The notes under the pieces were generated by a model. It was not told the DNA's origin and searched no databases. It saw only the letters and a list, made by a program, of their open reading frames with translations. The position numbers and the translations under genes were made by a program. A DNA stretch of 64,000 nt from Pascua guehoae (Eukaryota > Basidiomycota > Tremellomycetes > Trichosporonales > Trichosporonaceae), in assembly GCA_001600415.1 (NCBI GenBank), contig BCJX01000005.1, forward strand, positions 12,029-76,028, given 5' to 3'. Shown in pieces: positions 12,201 to 24,097 of this stretch (positions within the stretch are counted from its first letter, which is position 1; each line of letters begins with the position of its first letter).

Positions 12201-15200
12201 CATCACCATCCATCCCATCGCACCCGCACGAACCCCCCAACTCCCACAACCAAACCAACCCAACCCTACCTACCCACCTACCTACCTCTACCCCGACCCC
12301 CGACCCCCGACTTCGGTCAAGGCCTTGCAGCGAGGCACAACCCCTTGCCTCCCTTGACCTCCCCTACCCTCCTCCCCCTCCAGTTACGGTATCTAGGCGC
12401 GGTTCAAGCCGTCGCCTCGCCCGACTTGTTCCACTGGGGCCACCACCACGGATTCTCCACCTGCCTGCCACAGCCAGCGGCCTCACAACACCGCAGTGTC
12501 GGCCCAGTTACCCACCATCTCTCCCACTCCACTCGCCACTCACTCTCGCCTGCTCACCATCGACCTCCCGGTACCAGGCCCCTCGTCTCCTCCTTTCCCC
12601 CGCTCCTTGCGTGCACCGCCGCTTCCCTCCCATCGCATCTCTTCCTCTCCACTGCACCGCCAAGGCCATCTCCGCTTTCTCCTCGCTCTCCGCCGATTGT
12701 TTGCCAAGCTTTGTGCAAACAAGAATCGTTTTGATACGACGCTACGATCCTTGCATCTTTTCATCTACCGGTACTCTGCTCGATCTGTTCCAAGGTACAC
12801 AGACGCACGAGCATTGACGCGCAATAACCGTCCCCCTCCCTGCACGCAAAAACATTACACACGGCACGGGCGCGCGTCTCGTCTCATCTTGGAACTTTAC
12901 AACACTGCAATCGCGCACACGCTGGGTGGTAGCTTCTTGCTCGGGTCACTCGGGTCACTCGGTTCACCATCTCTTTGACCCCAGAGATCCAGAGATCCAC
13001 AGAGCACGGCCTCGGTCCACCACTGGCACAATCACAATCACACATTGGCACGCGCGGACCCTCTCAGTCGTCATCAACCAGCCAGCCCCAGCGTCTGGCA
13101 TCTGTCGTCTTCCCTCGCCTTGCCCCACTCTCTGCCCCGTGTGCCTTCCCTGGCGCACGCCCCAACGCCTCGGCCTTCACGCCCCGTGCGTTTTCGAGCC
13201 CCGCGTCGGCACACGCGCGCCGCCCGGCCGGCACGCACCGACCGACTGACGGACATCGAGCTAGGTGACAGGGAGCGCCTCGTCGACGCCGCCTTGCTGT
13301 TTATCTGACACACGCACCCTGCGTGCACCGCCCTTCCCCCCCCCCCCCCCCCTTTTCGACTTCTTTGAGTCTGTCTGGCCTGCCGGCGCATCACGGTGGC
13401 GTCTTGCGCCCACGTTGGTCGTCACGTTGCGTTGACCTCTTGGCACTGGCACCCACCCCCAGTCTAGCTTCTCCTCGGTGCCCTCGAACAGGCCCCCCCC
13501 CCACCCACCGCTGCGCTATCCGCGCCGGAGCCTGCCTGCCTGCCTGGCCTTCCCTGCCCTTGCTCACTCTACTGCTTCTTCCCAAGCGGCGTTTCACTGG
13601 TGCCGTGGCGTTGCCGACCCGGTACAACGTCGCAGCGAGGCACCCGAACCTCTTGCCGAATTCGCTCAGCCACCTCTGTCTGTTCTTGACGTGACTTGCA
13701 CGTTGTGCGCCTCGTCGCATAGCACTCCCCCCCGTGGCCGCCACCACCTGGCCAACACCGTGCCCGCAGTCCGAGCACCGTGCGCCAGGAGAAACCCACC
13801 AGAAGACTTTTTTTTTTTCCGCCCAGACTCTTGGTCGTCTGAAACCGCTAGCCTCCCTCGCTGTTGCCCGTGACGTGCACAGCGTGGCTGGCTGATACAC
13901 TGCGACGCGAAACCAGGCGCCCAAACCCCCAACCCCCCCCCACGACACGACACACCGAGGCTGCTGTTTCGCGCAATCTCGGCCACTTTGAACGAGGCGA
14001 TCAGGTGACCCCGTCAGCGACCGACCGTCGCTGCACACACCCACCTCCACCCCCCCGCCGCGACTACCAGCGCGACGGGCGACCCAACGCCTCGGACCGA
14101 CACACGACACGGTTACAAGTGCGCCCGGCACCCGCTTTCGAGGGGACGTCGTTGCACGCGTGGCCCAAAGTCTCGACGTCGACGCTACTAGTGCGCCCGA
14201 CGTTGTTGTTGCGTTTCACGCCGTGTCGTGTCGGTTGCTGGCCGTCGCCCGTTCCTTTGGACCTTTTTTTTTTCAAAACGATCACCTCGAGTCTAGTGGT
14301 TGATACACAGACACAGACACGGCGAGTCCTTTTTATAAAGTACAAAGGCAGTGCAATCAGCTGCCCAGTGTGGCGCACAGAGACTGGCTGGGCAACGACG
14401 CCACCGCATTCCACACGACCAAAGGGCCAAGCCGCCCAAGGGACGTCCAGTAAAAAAAAAGAGAGAAAAAAAAAAAAAGTCGACACATCACTGGGCACGC
14501 GGCTGCCAACGACACGACACACGAGACAACAGTGGACGCACCCAGGAACCAGGACGACAGGAGTCATCTCGACGCCACCTCGTCGCCACCTCTTGGTACT
14601 GCACCCCTGCTACCGGGCCCCTGCTCGTCGTTGCGTGTCACACTGCTGCCAGCTGCAGTCACAAAACGCGAGACGAGCTTGCACAACTGGCGGCCTGTTC
14701 CGACAGTACTACCCTCGTGTTGGACGCTCGGACCACCCCCCACCCACCCACATTTGCAGTTTCCCCTTAAAACGACGCTCCAGCCCCGCCCCGGCGACTC
14801 GATTGTCACCGTTTTACCCTCGCCCCGCACATTTACCCTCGACCTCGCCATCCCCTGATCTCCTTTGTTCTCCTCTCCCCCGCTTGCTCCTCTTTCACCT
14901 TTGCTTCTCTCTCTCTCTCCACCCACCCATTCGGCGTTGTCTCTCTCTCCCCCCCCCCCAACTTTTCCACACTCGTTATCTTTCCCACCTCCCCACGCTC
15001 CTTGCCCCCTTGCCTTGACGGCACCTGATCGCTCTTCCTCTTCACTCTGTACCGCGATCATCTTTACGCCACACCCTGGTTCTCAATCAACGACCGCTTG
15101 CATCCCACAGCTGTCGCACAGGTCCCCCAATCCGACGTCGTCTTCGTGGCGCCGAGCCTAGACGTGACCACCACCTCCTCCCTTGCTGTCGCCAGCCGCC

Positions 15201-17934
15201 AGCCGCCTCTATACCGCATCAAGCATTGAGTGCTTTGTGTGGGTCCCAAGCGCAGTCTGGCCCTCCAAGGCAAGCCAAACATCCACAGTCGTCGGCCTAG
15301 ACCTTGTCCCACTCCGTCTTGGGACGCCGTCGTCTTCATTAACCATTTCCCTCGTGCCTCCAGGCGTACCCTCGCTCGACCTCGCGCGAACCAGGCCTGG
15401 TGCCTCTCTCCCCTTGCCGTGCACTCGTGCTCGTGTGTTGCCACTGTTCCCGTCGCGCCGTGCGCGTCTGCACCTTTTTCGACGGCTCACCGGTCCCAAG
15501 TGCCTCACTTCCTCCCCCCCCCCCTCCCTCCCACCCCCTGCTTCGACCTCGACTTCGAGTCAACGCCACACGCGTCGCTCAACGCACCGACCTCGCCGCC
15601 TCCCGAGCCGAACCGGTGCCGCAATTCGTACCTTGGGAGCTGCCTCGTGCTACAAAGGTACCTGTGAGTGAGTGAGTGTCCAGGCCCGAGCGTGTATGTG
15701 GCGTTGGGCGTGTGGTGTGTGTGTTGTGATTTACGTCGAGCCAAGAAACAGGCGGCTTGTCCAAGTGTGGCAAGTGGCCGTATTCGAGGTAGGAGCGTTG
15801 TGTGAGTGTGAACGAGAGAGGCAACGTCTTTGCACGTCTTGGACGACTGGGGGCCCGGCCACGCACGAGCAAAGGCATGGCAAAGGACCATACACTGCCG
15901 CCTCGCTGCTTCTGGCACGCACGTCGCCACCTCACATGCCCCACTGCCTCACAGTCACACGTGCACTACCTCGTCCTTGTCGTCTATCGTTGCCCGAACG
16001 ACCTACACACACCATTTACCTCTCATCCTCCTCCCTGCGCTGTCACACACACACACACACGTCCAGAAACACGCGCACGCACACCGCCTTGTCGGCTTGC
16101 GCGTGCCTTCGGTGTCGACGCCCCACTACTGGCTGAGCCGTGCCCACGGGCCCCCCAAAGCCTCGTCCACACCATCACCACCACCCCCACCCCATTGCTT
16201 TATTGCCACCTTTTAAAGGACAAGACACTGACTCGAAGCGACATTCACCTCTTCCAACCTCTCCACGACAAGAAAAACCGGCACAATCGTCGTCGGTATC
16301 AGCGTAGACACCACGTACGACCCCCTCGGCGACGACCGACCACCTTTTTCCCACCACCATCTTCAAAGGTTGCCCTGCGGCGCAACCTCCCCACGTCGCC
16401 CAGTCGCCTGCCCACGGTTGTCGCTCGGCTCTGCGACTCACTCTTACTCCCCCTCATCCCTGCGCCGCGAGACCCAGCACCAGGTGTCTCTCTCGCGTAC
16501 TCCCATTTTCCTCTGCAACACTGGCCTCTTCCAAGTAGAAGAACCGCCACACCTCAACCACTCGCCCACCACCCACCACCCATCCCACCAAGCCCCCACC
16601 ACCACAGCCCACCACCACCACCACCCCCACTCCACTCCACCATGTCCTTCCCCTGCTCCCTCTCCCACCGCCACACCACCCAGGCGGCACCGAGCTCGCC
16701 CTCGGCCGCGCGCTGCGGCGCTCCCCAAGGATGGCGACCCGTTGTCCGCGTTGAAGAACACCGCTGCGGCTGCACAACCCCTGGGTGCAAATGCAAGGTC
16801 ATGACCGTGTTGCCCGTGTGTACATTGGTGAGTACCTGCCAGACCCGGAAATTGCCGTGGGATATCCGTGCGCGCCAGAGCCAGACGCGAAACGACACAT
16901 GCGAGGCGTGCAAGGCGCCAAAGCCGTTAGCCAATAATGGCTGCTGTGCTGCGTGCAACGCAAGCTGCCGAGCTGCATCCACCTTATCGCTGCCTCGTCG
17001 ACTCGACTCGTCGTCCCCTTGGTCAAAAGTTTGCCACCCGCCTGCGTCTTGCTTCGGCAACCCTTGTCCTTTCGGCCATGACCCCGTTCCCCAAGCCCAC
17101 ACTCCGCAAACGCCCGGGCTAACCCACAGTGCGCGTCTGGGGACCACACACGTTTCTAGGCGGCCGCGGTGCAGGACACCAGCGCAGGGCACCCCGCTCA
17201 TCAATCCCGTTTACACATTCACGTTCACTGCATATAGTATCGGCCAGATGCACAGGTTATTATTGTCTCAAGTGAACCTGGGGCATGGGGGTCGTGGCAG
17301 GTGGCGGGCGGCAGGTGGCGAATGGTGGGAGTAACAAGCCGCGAGGTGGTTCCCGACTACTTACCTCGTCACCTGACACTTGACACCGCCACGAACAGCG
17401 CCAAGACTGGCGAGCACCGCCATGAGTGGTGGGATTCGCGGCCGCGCGAGGCCGCGTCGCGTCCGCGTGTTCCTCGTGCCCGTGGCGCGTCTTCGGTCCG
17501 AAGCCGCGACGGGCTCGGCCACGGTCGTTGTGCGTCGGGCGTCGGGCGTTGGGCGTCTGGCGTTGGGTGTCGGGCGTCGGTGTGGCGTCTGGCCATGGCC
17601 CAGACCGCCCTGTCCCCTTTGAGAAGGCAACGGCAGATCGGATCTGGCTGCACCTCGTGTGTGTGTGCATCGACGAGCCGATGGACAATGGGACCATCAT
17701 CTGACCCTGGGTAGCGCCCGTTGGCGAGCCCGTTGGCAAGTAATGGGAAAGGAGGAATTTAGTCCCGCGTGCACGCAATGGTTCGGGGGAAAGGCAGTGG
17801 GCATTTGGAGGCGTGGGTCGAGTGTGTGGCGCCGTGTGAGATGGGGTGTTTGGCGAGATGGGGTGTGAGATGCGGCGTGCGCTGCCGTTGTCGTGCGGTT
17901 ATGTGCGGTATGCCGTCTTGGGTGCGGATAGGTT

Positions 17935-18050
17935 GCGGTCTGCCGTACCGGTCTGCGGTCTGCCGTACCGGTCTGCGGTTTGTGGTCTGCGGTCTGTGGT
18001 CTGCGGTCTGCGGTTTGTGGTCTGCGGTCTGTGGTCTGCGGTCTGCGGGT
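17935..18050. repeat. minisatellite built from ggtctgcggtctgtgg-like units
   Basis: About 115 bases consist of ggtctgccgtaccggtctgc units followed by ggtctgcggtttgtggtctgc and ggtctgtggtctgcgg units. This is a higher-order array of a 7-bp core (ggtctgc/ggtctgt). Confidence 0.85.
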
Positions 18051-18729
18051 AGCAATGTGGTGGGTGGCGAGTGGTGGTGGTGTGCCGTGTCCCCCGTTCG
18101 GGTGCGCGGTGGGCGGTGGGCGGAACTGGACTCTGATCTGGCTCTGGTGCGTGCTTGCCTGCCTGTGTGGAGGCAGCAGGGCACTGTGGGATACAGGGCG
18201 ATCTGGACAGTCTTGGCCGGGCTGAATCTGAGTTGGGATGCGTATGGGCGTGGAGCAGGGGTGAGGCATCGAGGAGCAAATGGTTTTGGTGTGTAGTCCA
18301 GTGGCGACTGTGGCGAGGGAGGGTATCGGCGTCCCAGGCGGTGGGATTGAGAGGTGCGGTAGGGTAAGAATGCTGCCGATGCGCCCAAGGTGAACTCGGG
18401 GCGGTTGTCAATCCTGTACATGGCCCAGGACGGGCCAGCTCGTTGCCTGCTGATTGATCTCCGTCAGGGCCAGTTGGGCTGGTACGAGTGTACCAGCGTA
18501 CCAGCGTGCTCGACGGTGTCCATCGCTCTACGGTATCGATCAGCATTTCCAGGATATCAGTCGGCAGTCACCAGGAATCAGATTGTCAGACTCGTGAGCC
18601 AACCACAACGCGGGCATGAATAAAGCAGTACATCCAGTCCAGTCTAGTCGCCACCAACCATGCCACGCCGCGCTGCACATCACGCCACAAACAACGTGCC
18701 CCGGCGTGGTGGTCTCTCTCCAGTCACGC

Positions 18730-20189
18730 CTATCCGACCGCAACCGCGTTGGCGCCCGTGGGCTCCCACTTGCGGCCACCGCCGCCCTGCCGTCCCCCGG
18801 CACCGTGACCACCGTGACCCCCGCGGCCACCGTGGCCGTGGCCGCCGTGACCACCGTGGCCCGAATGACCGCCGTAGCCGCCGTCGCGCATGTTGGCATT
18901 CGGCCTCGGCCGCTTGGTCGGCCGCTCGTCCTGTCGTCAGCGTCAGTACCACGTTGGCAACGCACCTTGCCCCTTGCGCGGACACGGCGGCCATTCCGCA
19001 TCTTGTATCCGTCGGGTGCCTCCTCCCCAGCCCCGGCAGCACCAGAACCCGCATCAGCGCCAGCACCAGCATCCGCACCAGCACCCTCGCCCCACGCCCG
19101 CCCATCGCCGCCGCCCCCGACCCCAACCTCGTCGCCACCCTCCTCGCCGCCCTCCTTCTCGCGCTCGGCGCGCCGCTCGCGCTGCTCGCCGACTCGCTCG
19201 TTGCGCGCGGCAATCTTCTTGCGCCGCTCGGTCGACTTGCCGCCGCCGCCCGCGGTCAGCTCGACATTGACGCGGCGCTGGTTCAGGATGCTGTGGTGCA
19301 GACGCAGGCAGGCCTGGAGCTCGGTGCTGGATGAGAGCTCGAGGAAGGCGATGCCGCGCGATTTCGGCGGGACGCCCGCGCGCGGCGACTTTTCCGTCAG
19401 GAGGCGCACGGCGGGGATGCGGCCTGGTGTTAGTGGTGTACTGGGGGGAAGGCGCGGGGGGGGGTTATGATGTGGTTGTTGTTGTTGGCAGGGGGTTGGG
19501 GTTCAGATCCGGTGTGTCTTGGGCGGGCAGCGGGACCGATGAGGTTTAGCCCACAAGGCAGCAGGCTGTAGATAATCCACCCAGTGCGGAAGCAGTACCT
19601 CCAGCCGCAGTCGCAGTTGCACCGTTCTTGCTGCAGCTCTCAACCCCACTGCCACAACCCAACACCGGTCCCCGCTCCACGCTACGCTCGCGCCACTCAC
19701 CAGCAGCCTCTTTAAAGTGCTCCTGCACCTGCTCGCGCGTCGTCTTGAACCCGAGGTTGCCTGCCGTCAGCCGCCATCCAGACCGTCCAACCCACCAATG
19801 AAGAGGATAAAGCGCTGCTTGGCCTCCTTTTTGCTCTTCTTGCCCTCGCCTTCGCCTTCGCCCTCGGCCTCCCCACCCTCATCCCCAGCCTTCTTGCCCT
19901 TCTTAGCCTTGCCCTTGCCCTTGCCCTTTGTCGCGGCCTTCTCCTCGGTCCCCTCCTCGTCGGCCTCGGCATCTCCGCCGTCCGTGTCGTCGCGCTTGCG
20001 CTTCTTGCCCTCGGCCTTGGCCTTGGCACCGTTGTCCTTGCCCGCCGTCGCGGGGGCAATCACGTCCTCGCCCTCGTCGAGGTCGGCCTCGGGCACGTCC
20101 TCGGGTTCCGGGAGGCCCTTGGCCTTGGCCTTTTGCTTGGCGCGGAAGGCCGCTGCCTTTTTCTGCTTTTTGGACAGGACCGCAGACAT
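18730..20189 (-). CDS. NOP6: Nop6-like nucleolar RRM protein (40S ribosome biogenesis)
   Basis: Four exons on the minus strand (20189-19796, 19760-19701, 19423-18966, 18930-18730) give 370 residues with all phases consistent. Residues 1-124 are Lys/Glu/Ala-rich. An RRM begins at KQRFILFIGNLGFKTTREQV, with RNP2 split by intron 1, and continues as SRGIAFLEL (RNP1 region) and NQRRVNVELTAGGGGKS. This order is diagnostic of yeast Nop6, which joins early 40S pre-ribosomes in the nucleolus. The last exon adds a Gly-His-rich tail ending GGGGRKWEPTGANAVAVG. Introns 1 and 3 are only 35 nt each. The gene is divergent from LST8 with 382 bp between start codons. Confidence 0.93.
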
Positions 20190-20571
20190 GGTGCGCGGGT
20201 CGTGAGTGGTAGTGAGATGGTAGGTTTGGTTGTGTAGTTGTAGTTGTAGTTGCAGATGTGCAGATCATCCTGTGGCATGGGGGTCTCGAAATCTGATGTC
20301 TCGCCACGTGCACCACGTGTGCGAGTGGCAAAACCTAGAGCTTTCCATTTCGTAATGCTTCCTAATCCATTTACTTTGTCACAAGTGCTTGATTAGCGGA
20401 AGTAATTCTGCAATGACCTCCACCATGACGCCTGCAGTGTGCCTGCCTGTGTACAGTGCAGTGCAGTGGACTCGGGTCACCAGTCGTCCTTCGTGCTCGC
20501 GCATTCTATTCATCAACCCCAACTACTCGCCTCGATCCACACACCTATCCACTCCCAACGACTCGGTCACG
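20190..20571. promoter_or_regulatory. shared divergent promoter of NOP6 and LST8
   Basis: Only 382 bp separate the two divergent ATGs. The segment is less GC-rich than the flanking exons. No specific factor site was assigned. Confidence 0.7.
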
Positions 20572-22340
20572 ATGCCCGCACAGCAGGCGCAGTACCCGTC
20601 CGACACGCCGTCGCAGCAGGCGGCGGAGATGAGTGTTGTGCTATGCACAGCAGGCTGTGAGTACCCGTGTCGAGGTGCTACAGCCATCTTGTTGATTCCA
20701 ACATGGAATCGGCTAGAGTTGGGATGACAGATGTGGGGACAAGACGCAATACTGATACCCGCAGATGACCACACCATTCGATTCTGGGAGGCATGGAGCG
20801 GAATATGCTACCGGCAGATCCCACTGCAGCCACAATGGGTGGGTACGATCGGCAGGTACCGGTAAAGAGAGTGAGAGGGTGAGAGTGGGCGAGATGTGGC
20901 GAGATGTGGCGGAGAACAGGTCGAGGTGGCGCTGAACCATGATGAGAGCCTACCGGAGTGATACCGTGATCATGCCTACACCCATTGCCTCGTCGTCCAT
21001 GCGCCTCCTGCTCCCGACTCGATGTGTGTGGGGGTACACCATGCGCCCGCTGGCATGGAGGCGGTCGCGCGGCAAGGGCATCAATGGGATGGGTGCGGAG
21101 CCTGCGCAGCCTAGCGAGCTACAAGCCAACGGATGAGGGTCTGGATTACGAGCCGCCCCGCTGACGAGCAGAAACAAGTAAACCGCCTCGCCATCTCTCC
21201 TGACAAGATCTACCTCGCAGGCGCGGGAAACGGAACTGTGCGGTACGTGTGGATTTCGTGACATCAATGAATACTGGAAAGCACTACTTTAGAGTGGTGC
21301 AGGGATCAGAAAGGGCGACTGTAAAGTAAACGAGACTGACCCGCAGGATATGGGACATTCCGTCCTTGTCCAACACACCAATCATGAACTTGGACGGGCA
21401 CACGGGCAACGTCACGGCACTGCAGTACAGCGCGCAGGGCAAGTGGATTGTCACTGGGAGTGAGGACGGGACGGTCAAGGTGTGGGACACAAGGTGGGTG
21501 GGCGACATCGACGGGTATGGAGTCAGCGTTAGGCCAGGCCCGGCACTGGCTGGGGGCTCTGGCGACTTTGGATTCGAGGCGAGTCCGGAACGACGCGTCC
21601 TAGCGGCATATTATTGAATACTGGGACATGCCGAACAATAAGCGCGTCAAAGGTCAAGACCTAAATCGCGACGGCGGCAAGCTTGACGGACCAAGCTCTA
21701 GACGCACCTGGACGTACTAACTCTCAGAACCGGCCAGGTGCAGCGAACATACAAGCACGAAGGGACCATGGTCAACGACGTAGTGATCCACCCGAACCAG
21801 GGCGAGCTGATCAGCTGCGACCAGATGGGCAGTGTCAAGATCTGGGACCTGGGCGAGAACACGTGCACGCACGAGCTGGTCCCGGCCGAAGACGTGCCCA
21901 TCCGGAGCGTCACCATTGCGAGCAACGGGGGCACGCTCGTGGCCGGAAACAACTTGGGGACCGTCTTTGTCTGGCGCCTCCAGTCGGGCAGCGAGACGAC
22001 ATCGCCCGTCCCCGTGACGAGCTTTCTCGCCCACCCAAAGTACATTACCCGCTGCCTGCTCTCGCCCGATACGCGCCACCTCGCGACGTGCTCGGCCGAC
22101 ACGACCGTCAAGCTCTGGTCCACAAAGGACTACGACTACACGCTCGAACGCACCCTCGAGGGACACCAGCGCTGGGTGTGGGACGCGGCGTTTTCGGCAG
22201 ACTCGGCATACCTCGTCACCGCCAGCAGCGACCACGCCGCCCGCCTCTGGGACCTCGCGACCGGCGAGACCGTCAGGCAATACGAGGGGCATTTTCGGGC
22301 TACAGTGGCCGTTTCGTTGAACGATATCAATCTTGGATGA
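20572..22340 (+). CDS. LST8: Lst8/mLST8 WD40 subunit of TOR complexes
   Basis: Five exons (20572-20656, 20765-20838, 21172-21242, 21347-21493, 21728-22340) join to 329 residues, the usual Lst8 length. The chain is made of WD repeats throughout: DHTIRFWEAWSGICYRQI, VNRLAISPDKIYLAGAG, GHTGNVTALQYSAQGKWI, TGSEDGTVKVWDTRTG, VNDVVIHPNQGELISCDQ and a last ARLWDLATGETVRQYEGHFRA followed by the Lst8-like C-terminus VAVSLNDINLG. Lst8 binds and stabilises the TOR kinase domain in TORC1 and TORC2. Exon junctions restore family-specific motifs (VRIWDI, WDTRTG), which supports the model. Introns 2 and 4 are long for this genome (333 and 234 nt). Confidence 0.96.
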
Positions 22341-22438
22341 TATCAATCGTTGATAAACCCAATGATCCCGCGCTGTCTGTGGGATGTACATACCGTACGG
22401 AATGAACCTGGCCTGCCAATAACTCTATTACCTCTCCT

Positions 22439-24097
22439 TCACACTAACGACGCCGTGTACGGACGCTGAACTTCGCTCGGTGGCAGCGCTCGGAGGGTAC
22501 GAGACGTCCTCGCGGACGTCACGCACTCGAAACCACTGTTTCGACACAGATCACAGCGCTCTTCTCCTGGCGGCTTAATGCACGGCACGTGACGCCGCAA
22601 GCACACCTCGCACGGTCGGGCCTGGCGGTTGGGGTTGTCGACCCGGTGTGGGTTATAGTGGGGGGGGTGGATACGACCCGTTGGCGCCTCGTTCGCGAGC
22701 GGGCGATTGACTTGAGCGAGAGGGAGCGCCTTGAGAACTTTCTTTGTGCGGTCGCTCACGATGCACTGGAGGCCCATACGCGTACACGTGTCGCAGCGGT
22801 CCTCGCCGTCCTGCTTGTGGCAGGGGATGCTCCGCCTCAGGCACACCTCGCAGCTACGAGCCTGGACCGTCGGGTCCGCAGGGGGGGGCTTTCGGCCCGG
22901 GACGAGTAAAACATGGACCTTATCGAGTGGCGCTGCGACAATCTCACGCGTGATTCGGTCCGACTTGTAACACAGGAGTTTTGATTTGGTGCACTGAGCG
23001 CACGAACTTTGGCCCTCGACTGCGTCGCACTGCCCCATCTTCTTGATGCAGCTATCACATTTCTTAGAGTCGCGGTTCGCGCCGCCGGAGCCGATAGGCA
23101 CGGGAGGAACGGGAAGTGGGGCGGCAATCGGCTGGCGGACCTCGTCGACAGGCGTCGCAAGGATCTCAGCACGGGTCTTGTCGGACTGTTCACATTTCAC
23201 GCCCCAGCGAATGCAGCGTCGACATCGGTCCTCGCCGTCATCCTTGATGTACTTTTGAATCGCTTGGAAACAAACGTCACATGAGTCGCGGCGAGGCGGG
23301 GGTGCCGAAACCGGAATGCGCACCGACGAGAGGGGGAGCGATTTTAGCGTCTTGGATCCAAGGCCAGAAAACCGGTATTGAACGCCGAGACGGAGGGTCC
23401 GCCGACAAGACTCTTTACCCTCGTCCTTGATGCAAAGCTGGTTCATGAGAAGGCAAACATCACACCGTTTTCCGCGACGAGCCACAGACGACTCGTGGTC
23501 GCGTGTGCCAAATGCCGGGATGCCGCGAACGTCGCGAGCCTGTGCGGGAGAAAAAACAAGCGGCGAGGCGTGCATCGGCGAGGACGAGTACCTGGTGCGG
23601 CTGAGCGCGCGGTTGTGGAGTGTAGCACTGGTCTCGATGGCGTCGGGGGCAAGCATGTCGTCCTCGTCCTTCGCCCACACTTGAGAGAGCATGAGCGGGA
23701 GCCCGATCGAGTTCTTGTTGAGGGTGACGTGCACGAAGCCCATACTCTTGTAATGGAGGCCGTTCTCTGCATGTTAGGCACTCTCGCACAAGGAAGGTGG
23801 GTTGGGGTAGCGGTATTAACTGTGTCACTCTACAGAAGAGATCATTCAGGTGGGTGGCATGAAGTGGGAGACGCAAGCTCATGCTAAGCATTTATCAACG
23901 TGCTTGCTTGCTCAATACAATGTACCACTCACAGCATGGGGCTCACACCTTCGAGATGGCTGCGAGGGTTGGAAGGAGTCTGCCTCGGGTGTCTTCCTTG
24001 GGCATCCCCAACTGCCACCCACACGAAACTTACTCGCAACTGAACCCGCTGAGCCCCTCTTGCGCTTGGATGGCGTCGAGCGACGTTTACGGGCCAT
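22439..24097 (-). CDS. protein with five tandem Zn2Cys6-like cysteine modules, unknown function
   Basis: Exon 1 is 24097-24034, a basic start MARKRRSTPSKRKRG. Exon 2 is 23766-22439; together 463 residues. From residue about 123 the protein has five modules of the form C-x2-C-x6-C-x8-C-x2-C-x6-C, starting near residues 123, 184, 258, 327 and 407. The last three keep all six cysteines. Module 2 has Tyr for Cys3, and module 1 has lost the last two. Each module is followed by a similar linker (S-x-R-T...L-x-A-L-P...V-x-x-P), so they arose by internal duplication. The spacing equals that of the fungal Zn2Cys6 binuclear cluster, but normal transcription factors have one cluster. A DNA- or metal-binding role is inferred. 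No fungal-specific TF middle domain is present. The 3' end is 98 bp from convergent LST8. The exon 1 junction is less certain because an extra small exon could lie in the 267-nt intron. Confidence 0.8.

Larger units (their letters stand above)
8799..18729. other. 9.9-kb gene-poor region with a strand-asymmetric, pyrimidine-rich segment
   Basis: No open frame here shows a recognisable domain or a consistent exon model on either strand. From about 11,930 to 16,640 the plus strand is strongly C/T-rich with long C runs (for example C17 at 13,336-13,352) and many short ATG frames. This resembles the untranslated leaders seen elsewhere in the window. It ends at a well-placed ATG at 16,642 (ccaccatgtcc), but the frame that follows has no recognised family. 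Small tandem repeats occur at 9,213-9,280 and 17,935-18,050. It could be a very long regulatory leader, a noncoding transcript or a diverged gene. Confidence 0.55.

Noticed and set aside
15802..17334. A 1.5-kb open frame on the plus strand, including a Cys-rich part after the ATG at 16,642 (CGCTTPGCKCK and CEACKAP...CCAACNASC)
   Set aside because: Most of it lies in C/T-rich leader-like DNA with biased composition that keeps frames open. Two other frames look equally protein-like in pieces. No splice model or family match could be supported.
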